From: Dryocola sp032000125
Lineage (GTDB): Bacteria; Pseudomonadota; Gammaproteobacteria; Enterobacterales; Enterobacteriaceae
DNA: 64,000 bases
Direction of reading: 5' to 3'
Assembly: GCA_032000125.1 (NCBI GenBank)
Contig: DAMALH010000010.1
Location: 47,487 to 111,486 of the forward strand
Shown here: one piece after another, positions 36,320 to 45,766 of the stretch
Layout of the letters: every line of letters begins with the position of its first letter
Numbering within the stretch: the first letter of the stretch is position 1
Translations under genes and position numbers: made by a program
Notes under the pieces: generated by a model
The model's input: the letters and a program-made list of their open reading frames with translations, nothing else
Databases searched by the model: none
What the model was told of the DNA's origin: nothing

Positions 36320-36334
36320 TGAGAAAAATTCTTA
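36320..36334. promoter_or_regulatory. Possible RcsB-type box upstream of wzzB
   Basis: TGAGAAAAATTCTTA resembles the RcsAB consensus, with the right half matching exactly and the left half poorly. A TATACT -10-like box lies 33 bases further on (36367-36372), before the wzzB start. Rcs control of wzz is known in Salmonella; here it is only suggested by similarity. Confidence 0.3.
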
Positions 36335-36422
36335 GTTCTCCCCAGGTATTTTTATTTTTATCCGATTATACTTGCTTCGAGCAGGCCCCCGCTTTTAGCG
36401 AACTATTTTTTTTAGGGTAATC

Positions 36423-37409
36423 ATGAACCAAGATAACAATAATGTGACGCGAAATCACATCAATAGCAGTCCTGAATCTATTGATTTAATTGATCTTTTA
36501 GTGCAGTTATGGCGAGGGAAGGTGACTATCATCGCTTTTACCCTTCTGGCAATTATTATCGCAGCTATCTACCTTTTCGTCGCTAAAGAGAAATGGACTT
36601 CCACAGCGATTATCACTCAGCCGGACGCCGCGCAGATTGCTACCTATAGTAACGCCCTAAACATTATCTATAACGGCTCAGCGCCCGGTATAACGGATGT
36701 ACAAAATCGTGTAATAGGGCGCTTAAGCTCCTCAATGTCGGCCTTATCCGAAACGCTGGATAACCTTGAGCTACCTGAAAAACTGACGATTGAACCTTCT
36801 GTTAAAGGCCAGTCGCTGCCGCTGAAAATTAGCTACGTTGGCGATACACCTGAGAATGCCAGGGCTAAAGTAGCCGAATACATTCAACAGGTTGATGAAG
36901 AGATTGGCGCGGAGCTGGCGGTCGATCTTAACGACAGCATCAAGCTACAAATCACCACGCTTGTAGACTCTTTGCAAACTCAGGAAAAGGTAGCCCAGGA
37001 GCAAAAAGAGCTGCGTATTAAGCAAATAAGCGAGGCGCTTAAGTTTGCCAATGAAGCAAAGGTTGCTTCACCGCAGGTTCAGCAAACTTCAGACGTGACT
37101 CAGGACACTTTGTTGTTACTCGGTAGTGAAGCGTTGACTTCCATGATTAAGAACGAGTCGACCCGCCCGCTGGTCTTCTCAGGCGCTTATTACCAGACCC
37201 GGAAAAATTTGTTTGATATCCAGAACCTGAAAATCGATCCTAAAACTATCCACGCCTATCGCTATGTGATGAAGCCTACGTTGCCTATTCGCAGGGATAG
37301 CCCTAAACGCGGCATTACGCTGATACTGGCGACGTTGCTGGGCGGTATGATTGGTGCCGGAGTGGTGTTGGCGCGTAACGCTATCCGCACTTATAAACCC
37401 GTTGCTTAG
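36423..37409 (+). CDS. wzzB: WzzB, O-antigen chain-length regulator
   Basis: This 328-residue inner membrane co-polymerase sets the modal length of O-antigen made by Wzy. Two membrane segments flank a periplasmic coiled-coil region: about residues 35-55 (TIIAFTLLAIIIAAIYLF) and about 298-318. The proline-rich PTLPIRRDSPKRG before the second segment is the Wzz signature. It is convergent with the his operon. Confidence 0.94.
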   Translation: MNQDNNNVTRNHINSSPESIDLIDLLVQLWRGKVTIIAFTLLAIIIAAIYLFVAKEKWTSTAIITQPDAAQIATYSNALNIIYNGSAPGITDVQNRVIGRLSSSMSALSETLDNLELPEKLTIEPSVKGQSLPLKISYVGDTPENARAKVAEYIQQVDEEIGAELAVDLNDSIKLQITTLVDSLQTQEKVAQEQKELRIKQISEALKFANEAKVASPQVQQTSDVTQDTLLLLGSEALTSMIKNESTRPLVFSGAYYQTRKNLFDIQNLKIDPKTIHAYRYVMKPTLPIRRDSPKRGITLILATLLGGMIGAGVVLARNAIRTYKPVA

Positions 37410-37422
37410 TTTTCAGGTGAAA

Positions 37423-37450
37423 TAAAAAAGGCCGCATTAGCGGCCTTTTT
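37423..37450. terminator. Bidirectional terminator between wzzB and hisI
   Basis: AAAAAAGGCCGC and GCGGCCTTTTT form a perfect GC stem over a four-base loop, with an A tract on one side and a T tract on the other. It serves both convergent transcripts. Confidence 0.85.
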
Positions 37451-37465
37451 GGTATTCGGAGTAAG

Positions 37466-38077
37466 TTACCTGTGACGCTTGCGTAAATTCTCAATTACCG
37501 CACTCAAATCTACATCCTGATCCTGCAGCAGTACCAGCAGGTGATAGACCAGATCCGACGCTTCATTAGTCAGTTCATGACGGTCATTAACCGTAGCGGC
37601 CAGCGCCGTTTCCACGCCTTCTTCACCCACTTTCTGCGCGATACGCTTGGTGCCGCTGGCGTACAGTTTCGCAGTGTACGAGCTTTCCGGGTCGGCGGTT
37701 TTGCGGGATGCCAGCAGTTCTTCAAGCTCGTACAGGAAATGCCAGCTATGTTTGGCTGGCGCGAAGCAGCTTGAGTTGCCGAGGTGGCAGGTAGGGCCAA
37801 TCGGATTTGCCAGCACCAGCAATGTGTCGTTATCACAGTCAGGCGTGATGCTCACCACCGTCAGAAAGTGTCCGGAAGTTTCCCCTTTCGTCCACAGTCG
37901 CTGTTTGGTGCGCGAGTAGAAGGTGACTTTGCCGCTTTGCTCGGTCTGAGCCAGCGCCTGGGGATTCATATATCCCAGCATCAACACTTCGCCGGAGACG
38001 GCATGTTGTACGATGACCGGCATCAGGCCGTCGGTTTTTTCCCAGTCAAGCTGGTCGCGCTGTTGTTCTGTTAACAC
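37466..38077 (-). CDS. hisI: HisI, bifunctional PR-AMP cyclohydrolase / PR-ATP pyrophosphatase
   Basis: This enzyme performs the second and third steps of histidine synthesis. The N-terminal cyclohydrolase half (about residues 1-115) has the metal-binding DCDNDTLL and CHLGNSSCF stretches, and the C-terminal half (about 120-203) is the MazG-like pyrophosphatase (GEEGVETALAA). It is 203 residues, as in E. coli. It overlaps hisF by seven bases as the last gene of the operon. Confidence 0.97.
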   Translation of the reverse strand: MLTEQQRDQLDWEKTDGLMPVIVQHAVSGEVLMLGYMNPQALAQTEQSGKVTFYSRTKQRLWTKGETSGHFLTVVSITPDCDNDTLLVLANPIGPTCHLGNSSCFAPAKHSWHFLYELEELLASRKTADPESSYTAKLYASGTKRIAQKVGEEGVETALAATVNDRHELTNEASDLVYHLLVLLQDQDVDLSAVIENLRKRHR

Positions 38078-38847
38078 ACTCGAATCTCCACGCCAAGCTG
38101 GGCCAAAAAGAGCTTCAGCTCACCAATATTAATAATCTGTTTATGAAATACGGAGGCGGCAAGCGCGCCGTCAACGTCCGCGTCTCGGAAGGCTTCCAGG
38201 AAATGCTCCATGGTTCCTGCACCGCCAGAAGCGATCAGCGGCACGCGGCACACTTCACGCACCTTGCGTAGCTGTTCCAGGTCATAGCCGTTACGAACGC
38301 CGTCCTGGTTCATCATATTAAGTACGATTTCCCCGGCGCCGCGTTTTTGCACTTCCTGCACCCAGTCGAGGGTTTCCCACTGCGTTATTCGCGTGCGGCT
38401 TTCGTCGCCGGTATACTGGTTAACGTGATATTTCCCGCTACCCTGATCAAACCAGGTATCGATGCCCACCACAATGCACTGCACGCCAAAGCGCTCTGCG
38501 AGGCGAGTAATGAGATCAGGGTCGGCAAGCGCAGGGGAGTTTATGGAGATTTTGTCCGCGCCAAACGACAGAATTTTTGCCGCATCGTCGGCTGATTTAA
38601 TCCCGCCCGCCACGCAGAAAGGGATGTCGATAACCTCCGCCACGCGTGATACCCAGCTTTTATCCACAACGCGTCCGTCGCTCGACGCGGTGATATCGTA
38701 AAACACCAGCTCATCGGCGCCTTCCTGCGCATAGCGCTGGGCAAGCGGCACGATGTCGCCGATAATTTCATGGTTGCGAAACTGCACGCCTTTTACCACC
38801 TGGCCGTCACGCACGTCCAGGCAGGGGATTATCCGTTTTGCCAGCAT
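38071..38847 (-). CDS. hisF: HisF, imidazole glycerol phosphate synthase cyclase subunit
   Basis: This TIM-barrel partner of HisH forms IGP and AICAR. Asp11 in PCLDVRDG and the second catalytic Asp in GIDTW are present, and the length is 258 residues. Its start overlaps the end of hisA by 19 bases, so the two are coupled. Confidence 0.97.
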   Translation of the reverse strand: MLAKRIIPCLDVRDGQVVKGVQFRNHEIIGDIVPLAQRYAQEGADELVFYDITASSDGRVVDKSWVSRVAEVIDIPFCVAGGIKSADDAAKILSFGADKISINSPALADPDLITRLAERFGVQCIVVGIDTWFDQGSGKYHVNQYTGDESRTRITQWETLDWVQEVQKRGAGEIVLNMMNQDGVRNGYDLEQLRKVREVCRVPLIASGGAGTMEHFLEAFRDADVDGALAASVFHKQIINIGELKLFLAQLGVEIRVC

Positions 38848-39566
38848 GAGATCGCCTCCGCCACGTTGAATTTTCCTTCCAGTAAAGCGCGCCCGACGAT
38901 TACGCCGCGCACGCCCGTGCCGCGCAGGGCCGAAATATCGTTAATGTCGCCAATACCGCCCGAAGACTGGAACGCAATCTGTGAATAGCGCGCGCAGACC
39001 TCTTCATAAAGGGACACGTTAGAACCCGCGAGCGTTCCGTCGCGGGAAATGTCCGTGCAAAGCACGTGCTTCAGGCCAACCGGCAGATAGGTTTCCACCA
39101 GCGCTTCCAGCGAAACGCCGGAATTCTCCTGCCAGCCGCTGACCGCAACTTGCTTATTACCCTGTCCATCAATACGCACATCCAGCGCCAGCACCAGCGC
39201 TTCGGCACCAAAACGCTTAAACCAGGCTTTTACTGCTTCAGGCGCTTTCACCGCGGTGGAGCCAACCACCACACGTGCAACGCCAGCTTCCAGCAGAGCC
39301 GCAACGTCTTCTTCAGTACGCACGCCGCCGCCAACCTGCACCGGAATGGTTACGCCAGCTACCAGTTTCTTGAGCAGTGGAATCTGGCGATTAGCCGGAT
39401 CCTTAGCGCCGGTTAAGTCGACCAGATGCAGCACCTCCGCGCCCTGTGCCTCGTAATCCTGCAGGCGAGGCAGCGGATCGCTGCCGTAATCGCGCAGCTT
39501 TCCATAATCTCCCTGATGGAGACGCACCACTTTGCCGTCAATTAAATCGAGAGCGGGAATTATCAT
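38829..39566 (-). CDS. hisA: HisA, ProFAR isomerase
   Basis: This is the TIM-barrel isomerase of step four of histidine synthesis. Catalytic Asp is in IPALDLIDG (residue 7), and LALDVR carries the second Asp. It is 245 residues, as in E. coli, and starts five bases after hisH. Confidence 0.97.
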   Translation of the reverse strand: MIIPALDLIDGKVVRLHQGDYGKLRDYGSDPLPRLQDYEAQGAEVLHLVDLTGAKDPANRQIPLLKKLVAGVTIPVQVGGGVRTEEDVAALLEAGVARVVVGSTAVKAPEAVKAWFKRFGAEALVLALDVRIDGQGNKQVAVSGWQENSGVSLEALVETYLPVGLKHVLCTDISRDGTLAGSNVSLYEEVCARYSQIAFQSSGGIGDINDISALRGTGVRGVIVGRALLEGKFNVAEAISCWQNG

Positions 39567-39571
39567 CGTGC

Positions 39572-40162
39572 TTACATCTCCAGGAAATTCTTGAGCAGTT
39601 TTGCCCCGGCGGCGCCTGAGCGTTCAGGATGGAACTGCACGCCGTAGAAATTGTCTTTCTGCACGGCTGCCGTAAAGGGTTCGCCGTAGCTTGTCTGCGC
39701 GATTGTGTTGGCGCATACCGGCATTGCGTAGCTGTGAACGAAGTAGAAATACTCGCCGTCTTCGATATCGCGGAACAGGCGGTCACCCGCTTTTGGATAG
39801 ACCCGGTTCCAGCCCATATGCGGCAGCGGCAGCCCGAAGTCGGTCATTTTAAGCACGGGTTCGTCAATGATGCCGAGGGTTGTGACGCCCTGATTTTCGT
39901 CGCTTTGGCTGCCAAGGAGCTGCATGCCGAGGCAAATCCCCAGCACCGGCTGGGTACAGGCCTGAATCAGCTCAAGCAAATCGCGCTCACGAATTTGATC
40001 CATCGCCGCCTGCGCTGTGCCGACGCCGGGCAAAAACAGCTTGTCTGCTCGCAGCACTATGTCCGCATCCCGGCTTACCACCGGGTCATAGCCCAGGCGT
40101 TTGATAGACGATTTTACCGACAGCAGGTTGGCGCAGCCGGTATCCAGAATCACCACGTTCAT
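39572..40162 (-). CDS. hisH: HisH, glutamine amidotransferase subunit of IGP synthase
   Basis: This class I glutamine amidotransferase supplies ammonia to HisF. The nucleophile Cys77 is in GICLGMQLL, and the His-Glu pair is in FHPERSG. A GTG three bases upstream is in frame, but the ATG at 40162 overlaps the hisB stop (TGATG) and gives the usual 196 residues. Confidence 0.96.
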   Translation of the reverse strand: MNVVILDTGCANLLSVKSSIKRLGYDPVVSRDADIVLRADKLFLPGVGTAQAAMDQIRERDLLELIQACTQPVLGICLGMQLLGSQSDENQGVTTLGIIDEPVLKMTDFGLPLPHMGWNRVYPKAGDRLFRDIEDGEYFYFVHSYAMPVCANTIAQTSYGEPFTAAVQKDNFYGVQFHPERSGAAGAKLLKNFLEM

Positions 40163-41229
40163 CACAACACTCCTTTGGAGGAGGGAAGCGTATCGCCTTC
40201 AACGCGAATGGCCTGCCGCAGCGTGCGGCCAAAGACCTTGAACAGGCTCTCGACTCGGTGATGGTCGTTTTTGCCTTTAGTTTTCAGGTGCAGGGTGATG
40301 CCCATGGTGTAAGAGAGCGAGCGGAAGAAGTGCTCGACCATCTCGGTACTGAGATCGCCCACGCGCTGGAAGTTGTATTCAGCTTTGTATTCAAGGTGCG
40401 GACGGCCGGAAATATCCAGCGCACAGCGCGCCAGGCATTCGTCCATCGGCAGCGTAAAGCCGAAGCGGGTGATGCCGCGTTTGTCGCCAAGCGCGATTTT
40501 CAGCGCTTCGCCCAGCGCCAGCCCGGTGTCTTCAACGGTGTGGTGATCGTCGATGTAAAGATCGCCTTTTACGGCTATTTCCATACGGAAGCCGCCGTGC
40601 GTGGCAATCTGATCGAGCATGTGGTCGAAGAAGCCGACGCCGGTATTGATCTTGCTGCCGCCTTCGCGATCCAGCCAGACCTGTACGTCAATCTGCGTCT
40701 CTTTGGTGGCGCGCTCAACGTGGGCATAGCGGTCACGTTTGCTCAGCCTGTCGCTTATCATCGGCCAGGTAAGGGATTCGCCGTGATAGCGCAGTCCCTG
40801 GATGCCCATATTTTCCGCAAGCTCGATATCGGTGGCGCGGTCGCCAATCACATAGCTGTTTGCTTTATCCAGCACGCCTTCTTCCAGATAGCCTTTAACC
40901 ATGGCGATTTTCGGCTTGCGGCACTCGCAGTCGTCCGTCGGTAAATGCGGGCAGATCAGAATATCGTCAAAGCTCACGCCCTGGGAGGTAAGGACCTGCA
41001 TCATCAGGTTATGCGGCCCGTCGAAATCGGCCTGCGGGAAGCTCGACGTGCCCAGCCCATCCTGATTGGTGATCATTACTAATCTGTATCCTGCTTTTTG
41101 CAACTGCAGCAGAGCAGGAATCACCGCCGGTTCAAAAGCGAGTTTGTCCAGGCGGTCCACCTGAAAATCAGAAGGTGGCTCGGAAATTAAGGTGCCGTCA
41201 CGGTCGATAAAAAGAATTTTCTGGCTCAC
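40162..41229 (-). CDS. hisB: HisB, bifunctional histidinol-phosphatase / IGP dehydratase
   Basis: The N-terminal HAD phosphatase has DRDGT (Asp9, Asp11) and the zinc-binding CPHLPTDDCECRKPK. The C-terminal dehydratase, from about residue 168, has DHMLDQIATHGGF and DDHHTVEDTG manganese motifs. The start is GTG at 41229, overlapping the hisC stop (GTGA), which gives 355 residues as in E. coli. The longer frame to 41289 has no family support. Confidence 0.96.
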   Translation of the reverse strand: MSQKILFIDRDGTLISEPPSDFQVDRLDKLAFEPAVIPALLQLQKAGYRLVMITNQDGLGTSSFPQADFDGPHNLMMQVLTSQGVSFDDILICPHLPTDDCECRKPKIAMVKGYLEEGVLDKANSYVIGDRATDIELAENMGIQGLRYHGESLTWPMISDRLSKRDRYAHVERATKETQIDVQVWLDREGGSKINTGVGFFDHMLDQIATHGGFRMEIAVKGDLYIDDHHTVEDTGLALGEALKIALGDKRGITRFGFTLPMDECLARCALDISGRPHLEYKAEYNFQRVGDLSTEMVEHFFRSLSYTMGITLHLKTKGKNDHHRVESLFKVFGRTLRQAIRVEGDTLPSSKGVL

Positions 41230-42308
41230 ACGCCCTCCGTGGCCGACAGGCCGGGTTGTTGGCGCAGCGCAGCGATGGCGCGCTCGCACTCTTTTCGGGT
41301 GCCCACGGTAATTCGCAGACAGCCGCTTAACGATGGTTGTTTATTCTGGTCACGCAAGATAATGCCCCGATCCCACAGCGATTTAAATACCGCGCTTGAA
41401 GCGGTTATTCTTGCCAGCACGTAGTTGGTTTCGGAATCGAAAACCTGCTCGACGCAGGCAACCTCTTTCAGTGCCGTTATCAGATACTGGCGGTTAACCA
41501 GCACTTCTGCCACACGTTCGCGCATGGCGTTTATTCCCTGCGTGCTTAACGCCTGCGCCGCGATATCCGCAACGGGCGTAGCAAGCGGATAAGGCGCTAT
41601 CACTTTCATCAGCAGGTTGATGACTTCTTCGTTTGCAAGCGTAAAGCCGCAGCGTAGGCCGGCGAGAGCAAAAGCTTTGGAGAGGGTACGCAGTACAACG
41701 AGGTGTGGATACTCCTCAAGCCAGCCGGCGAGCGTCGCCTGCGGACAAAACTCGATATAGGCCTCATCAGCCACCACCAGCGCCTTGCCGCGCGCCATTT
41801 CCAGCAGAACACGCAAATCCTGAGGATTGATGAGCTGTCCGGTTGGGTTATTCGGGCTGCAAACGTAAATCACTTTTACGCCTTCAATATTTTCCGCGAT
41901 GGCCGGTAAATCGAGCTGCCAGTTTTCCAGCGTTTGCACCGTGCGGCACTCCACGCCGAAGGTTTCAGCGCTCACGGTGTACATGCCGTAGGTTGGCGGG
42001 CAGTACAGCACGGCGTCTTTGCCCGGCTCGCAGAACGCACGAATCAGCAGTTCAATGCCTTCGTCGGCGCCGCGGCTAACCAGCACCTGTTCCGGCTTCA
42101 CCCCCGCATAGGCGGCGTAGCGTTCAATCACCAGCTTCGGCTGGCATTCAGGGTAGCGGTTTAGCGATTGCTGGCTCAGGTCGTACTCGACGGCCGTCGG
42201 GTATTCATTCGCGTTCAGCCACACGTCGCCGTTGCCGCCCAGGCGGCGTGCCGACTGATAAGGGGTGAGGGCGCGAACGTTTTCGCGGGCTAACTCTTCA
42301 ATGCTCAT
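41226..42308 (-). CDS. hisC: HisC, histidinol-phosphate aminotransferase
   Basis: This is a class II-type PLP aminotransferase of 360 residues. CSPNNPTGQ, the RTLSKAFALAGLRCG motif with the PLP Lys, and the C-terminal LRITVGT motif are present. It overlaps hisD by four bases and hisB by four bases. Confidence 0.97.
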   Translation of the reverse strand: MSIEELARENVRALTPYQSARRLGGNGDVWLNANEYPTAVEYDLSQQSLNRYPECQPKLVIERYAAYAGVKPEQVLVSRGADEGIELLIRAFCEPGKDAVLYCPPTYGMYTVSAETFGVECRTVQTLENWQLDLPAIAENIEGVKVIYVCSPNNPTGQLINPQDLRVLLEMARGKALVVADEAYIEFCPQATLAGWLEEYPHLVVLRTLSKAFALAGLRCGFTLANEEVINLLMKVIAPYPLATPVADIAAQALSTQGINAMRERVAEVLVNRQYLITALKEVACVEQVFDSETNYVLARITASSAVFKSLWDRGIILRDQNKQPSLSGCLRITVGTRKECERAIAALRQQPGLSATEGV

Positions 42309-43627
42309 TGCATCTCCTCCTTTTTATTACCGTTCAGGGCAGCAACGCGCAGGGTAACGGCGTTTTTGTGGGCGTCGAGCAGTTCGGCGGCGGCCAGCGT
42401 TTCAATAGTTTTCGCAAGGCTTGTGAACCCCTGCGGGGTGAGTTCCTGCACGGTCATACGCTTCTGGAAATCCGCCAGCCCAAGGCTTGAGCAGGTTGCC
42501 GTGTAGCCATAGGTTGGCAGCACGTGGTTGGTGCCGGAAGCATAATCGCCTGCGGATTCCGGAGACCAGTCACCGAGGAATACCGACCCGGCGCTGGTGA
42601 TGCTGTCGACCAGTTCACGGGCGTTACGCGTCTGAATAATCAGGTGCTCAGGGCCGTACTGGTTAGAAATTTCAACGCACTGCGCCAGATCTCGTGCCAC
42701 AATCAGGCGGCTGCTTGCCAGCGCTTTGCGTGCCGTTTCAGCACGAGGCAAGGCGGCTAACTGGCGCTCAACGGCTTCTGCCACGGCTTGCGCCATGTCG
42801 GCATCCGGCGTGAGCAAAATTACCTGGGAATCCGGGCCGTGTTCGGCCTGCGACAGCAGATCGGAGGCCACGAAATCCGGCGTCGCGCCGCTGTCGGCAA
42901 TCACCAGCACTTCAGAAGGCCCGGCGGGCATGTCAATTGCCGCACCGTCAAGGCGCTGGCTGACCTGGCGTTTTGCTTCGGTCACATAGGCGTTGCCCGG
43001 CCCAAAGATTTTATCCACCGCAGGAATGCTGTCGGTCCCCAGCGCCAGCGCGGCGATGGCCTGCGCCCCGCCCACCTGAAACACCTCCTGCACGCCGCAA
43101 AGCTGTGCGGCATAGAGGATTTCATCGGCAATCGGCGGCGGCGAGCACAGCACCACTTTTTTACAGCCCGCGATACGAGCCGGAGTAGCCAGCATCAGCA
43201 CCGTAGAAAACAGCGGCGCAGAGCCGCCTGGAATATAAAGGCCGACTGAAGCCACCGGGCGGGTAACCTGCTGACAGCGCACGCCGGGCATGGTTTCAAC
43301 GTCCACCGTTGCCAGCTGCTGGGCGAGGTGGAATTTTTCTATATTGGCGACGGCAACCGCCATCGCTTCTTTGATATCCGAACCAAGACGCCCAACCGCG
43401 GCGGCAATTTCCTGCCCGGTCACCTTTAACCGTTGAACTTCTGCCTTATCGAATTTGGCGCTGTATTCGCGTAGCGCCGCGTCGCCGTTAGCCTTTACGT
43501 TATTCAGGATCTCTGCCACGGTGCGCGTGATGCTTTCTGAGGCGGAAATAGCCGGGCGCAACAGCAGCGCATTCTGCGCAGCCTCATCACAGTCATTCCA
43601 GAAAATCGGCGTGTTGAAGTTCGACAT
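42305..43627 (-). CDS. hisD: HisD, histidinol dehydrogenase
   Basis: This zinc enzyme oxidises histidinol to histidine in two NAD-dependent steps. GPSEVLVIADSGATP, LLSQAEHGPDSQ with the zinc ligands, and GPEHL with the catalytic Glu-His pair are visible. It is 440 residues against 434 in E. coli, the extra residues being at both ends. It lies four bases after hisG. Confidence 0.97.
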   Translation of the reverse strand: MSNFNTPIFWNDCDEAAQNALLLRPAISASESITRTVAEILNNVKANGDAALREYSAKFDKAEVQRLKVTGQEIAAAVGRLGSDIKEAMAVAVANIEKFHLAQQLATVDVETMPGVRCQQVTRPVASVGLYIPGGSAPLFSTVLMLATPARIAGCKKVVLCSPPPIADEILYAAQLCGVQEVFQVGGAQAIAALALGTDSIPAVDKIFGPGNAYVTEAKRQVSQRLDGAAIDMPAGPSEVLVIADSGATPDFVASDLLSQAEHGPDSQVILLTPDADMAQAVAEAVERQLAALPRAETARKALASSRLIVARDLAQCVEISNQYGPEHLIIQTRNARELVDSITSAGSVFLGDWSPESAGDYASGTNHVLPTYGYTATCSSLGLADFQKRMTVQELTPQGFTSLAKTIETLAAAELLDAHKNAVTLRVAALNGNKKEEMQ

Positions 43628-43631
43628 TGGC

Positions 43632-44531
43632 TTACTCCATCATCTTCTCGATTGGCAGCACCAGAATGGAGCTTGCACCCAGCGCTTTGAGTTTTTCCAT
43701 GGTTTCCCAGAACAGGGTTTCACTGCTTACCATGTGCATCGCCACGCGCTGCCGATCGCCCGCCAGCGGCAGTATAGTAGGGCGCTCGGCACCCGGCAGC
43801 AGGGCAACGATTTCATCCAGCCGCTCGCTCGGCGCGTGCAGCATGATGTATTTTGATTCACGTGCCTGAATCACGCCCTGGATACGGGTCATTAATTTAT
43901 CAATAAGCTGCTGTTTGGCTTCGGGCATTTCACCGTCGCGCTGAATCAGGCAGGCTTTGGAGCGATAAATCACTTCCACTTCGCGCAGGCCGTTAGCTTC
44001 AAGCGTAGCGCCGGTAGAAACCAGGTCGCAAATTGCATCAGCAAGGCCGGCGCGTGGGGCGACTTCAACGGAGCCGTTTAACAGACAGGATTTAAACTGG
44101 ACGCCCTTGCCGTCAAGGTAGCGCTTAAGCAGGTGTGGGTAAGAGGTGGCGATACGTTTATTGTTCAGGGCGGCGGGGCCGTCCCAGGTATCGTCAACCG
44201 GGATCGCCAGGGAAAAACGGCAGCCGCCGAAATCCAGGCGACGCAGCGTGAAATAGCGCGGGTCTTCGCCCTGAGCGCGGCGGGTCAGCAGCTCTTCTTC
44301 CAGCACGTTTTCACCGATAATGCCAAGGTCTACCACGCCGTCCATCACAAGGCCCGGAATGTCGTCGTCACGCACGCGCAGAATATCAATCGGCATATTT
44401 TCCGCCAGCGCGATCAGGCGCTGGGTGTGCAGGTTGATTTTTATGCCGCAACGGGCCAGCAATTCGCGTGAATCATCGCTAAGTCGGCCGGATTTTTGAA
44501 TAGCTATGCGTAAACGGTTGTTGTCTAACAT
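43632..44531 (-). CDS. hisG: HisG, ATP phosphoribosyltransferase
   Basis: This is the first, feedback-inhibited enzyme of histidine synthesis. RLRIAIQKSGRL, DFGGCRFSLA and the PRPP site ATLEANGLREV are present. The frame is open upstream, but the ATG at 44531, preceded by AAGGGGC, matches the E. coli N-terminus and gives 299 residues. It lies behind the attenuator and leader peptide. Confidence 0.97.
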   Translation of the reverse strand: MLDNNRLRIAIQKSGRLSDDSRELLARCGIKINLHTQRLIALAENMPIDILRVRDDDIPGLVMDGVVDLGIIGENVLEEELLTRRAQGEDPRYFTLRRLDFGGCRFSLAIPVDDTWDGPAALNNKRIATSYPHLLKRYLDGKGVQFKSCLLNGSVEVAPRAGLADAICDLVSTGATLEANGLREVEVIYRSKACLIQRDGEMPEAKQQLIDKLMTRIQGVIQARESKYIMLHAPSERLDEIVALLPGAERPTILPLAGDRQRVAMHMVSSETLFWETMEKLKALGASSILVLPIEKMME

Positions 44532-44570
44532 TGGTAGTTGCCCCTTAATCATTCCTGTCTGACGTCCAAA

Positions 44571-44604
44571 AAAAAGCCCCCGAAAGAGTTCTTCCGGGGG
44601 CTTC
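44571..44604 (-). terminator. his operon attenuator terminator
   Basis: On the minus strand AGCCCCCGG pairs with the matching arm CGGGGGCT over the loop, and eight T residues follow. It lies between hisL and hisG and is the classic his attenuator, released when His-tRNA is scarce and the ribosome stalls in hisL. Confidence 0.9.
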
Positions 44605-44665
44605 ATCACACGTTCATGCACCTCTGGAAGATCTTTTCGTCTTCCAGCACACATCGCCTGAAAGA

Positions 44666-44716
44666 CTAGTCAGGATGATGGTGGTGATGGTGGCTTGTAG
44701 TCTGGACGCGTGTCAT
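44666..44716 (-). CDS. hisL: his operon leader peptide
   Basis: The 16-codon peptide reads MTRVQTTSHHHHHHPD and stops with TAG. Six consecutive His codons make it the ribosome sensor for charged His-tRNA. E. coli has seven (MTRVQFKHHHHHHHPD), so residues six to eight differ here while the end is the same. It is too short for automatic gene calling. Confidence 0.95.
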   Translation of the reverse strand: MTRVQTTSHHHHHHPD

Positions 44717-44914
44717 AAAATTCTCGTTTGAATGCTTATTCATGATGTGCTTTTAACGTAAACCAGATTCAGCGTTGAGCGCAAGGGCTTTTTACCGCCA
44801 TACTTAATATTCTGTTTAAGCTCGCTAATTGTCAGTTTGCTTATCGTGGCGTAGCCTTAACAAAGGCTAGTTAAAGCAGCGCAGAAGAAAATGCTGCGTC
44901 TCAGGAGAGAAGGC

Positions 44915-45742
44915 ATGAAAAAGGTTGCGATTGTCGGGTTGGGCTGGTTAGGCATGCCGCTTGCGCTGTCATTATCAGCGCGGGGCTGGCAGGTTACAGG
45001 GAGCAAAACGACGCTCGACGGCGTTGAAGCAGCCCGCATGTGCGGCATCGACAGTTATCAACTGCAACTGACGCCTGAGCTGGTTTGCGATAGCGAGGAT
45101 CTCGATGAGCTGCTAAACGTTGACGCGCTTGTCATCACGCTTCCCGCGCGGCGAACCGGCGAAGGCGATGATTTTTATCTGCAGGCGGTGCAGGAAATCG
45201 TCGACAGCGCGCTGGCCCATCAGGTGCCGCGCATTATTTTTACCAGCTCGACCTCCGTTTACGGCGAGGCAGAAGGCCGGATAAAAGAAGACTTTCCGCT
45301 TAGCCCTGTCACCGCCAGCGGACGCGTGCTAAAAGAGCTGGAGCAGTGGCTGCATGATTTACCCGGCACGTCAGTTGATATCCTGCGTCTTGCGGGCCTG
45401 GTTGGGCCGGAACGACATCCGGGACGCTTTCTTGCCGGTAAATCCGACGTTGCTAACGGCGGTCACGGCGTCAATCTTGTCCATTTAGAAGACGTCATTT
45501 CGGCCATTACGTTATTACTTCAGGCCCCTAAAGGCGGACACATCTATAATTTATGTGCGCCCGTTCATCCCTCGCGTGAGGAATTTTATTCGCAGATGGC
45601 GCGCCAGCTTAATCTGGAGGCGCCGGCGTTTCGCTCGCAGGATAAACCGGGCCACGGGAAGCTTGTGGACGGCAGCCGAATTTGTAATGAACTGGGGTTT
45701 GAATACCAGTATCCAAACCCGCTAGTCATGCCTGTGCAATAG
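44915..45742 (+). CDS. yeeZ: YeeZ, NAD-dependent epimerase/dehydratase-like protein
   Basis: This 275-residue Rossmann-fold SDR has KKVAIVGLGWLGMPLA and FTSSTSVYGEAEG motifs; its substrate is unknown. The frame opens at 44891, but the ATG at 44915 has GGAGAGAAGG upstream and matches the E. coli start. It is divergent from the his operon, as in E. coli, but without the yefM-yoeB toxin pair between them. Confidence 0.93.
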   Translation: MKKVAIVGLGWLGMPLALSLSARGWQVTGSKTTLDGVEAARMCGIDSYQLQLTPELVCDSEDLDELLNVDALVITLPARRTGEGDDFYLQAVQEIVDSALAHQVPRIIFTSSTSVYGEAEGRIKEDFPLSPVTASGRVLKELEQWLHDLPGTSVDILRLAGLVGPERHPGRFLAGKSDVANGGHGVNLVHLEDVISAITLLLQAPKGGHIYNLCAPVHPSREEFYSQMARQLNLEAPAFRSQDKPGHGKLVDGSRICNELGFEYQYPNPLVMPVQ

Positions 45743-45766
45743 CGCAGCGGGTGGCATTGCTCGTTC

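Noticed and set aside
40258..40944. A 228-codon plus-strand frame inside hisB
   Set aside because: It is antisense to conserved hisB coding sequence and has no family motif or ribosome site.
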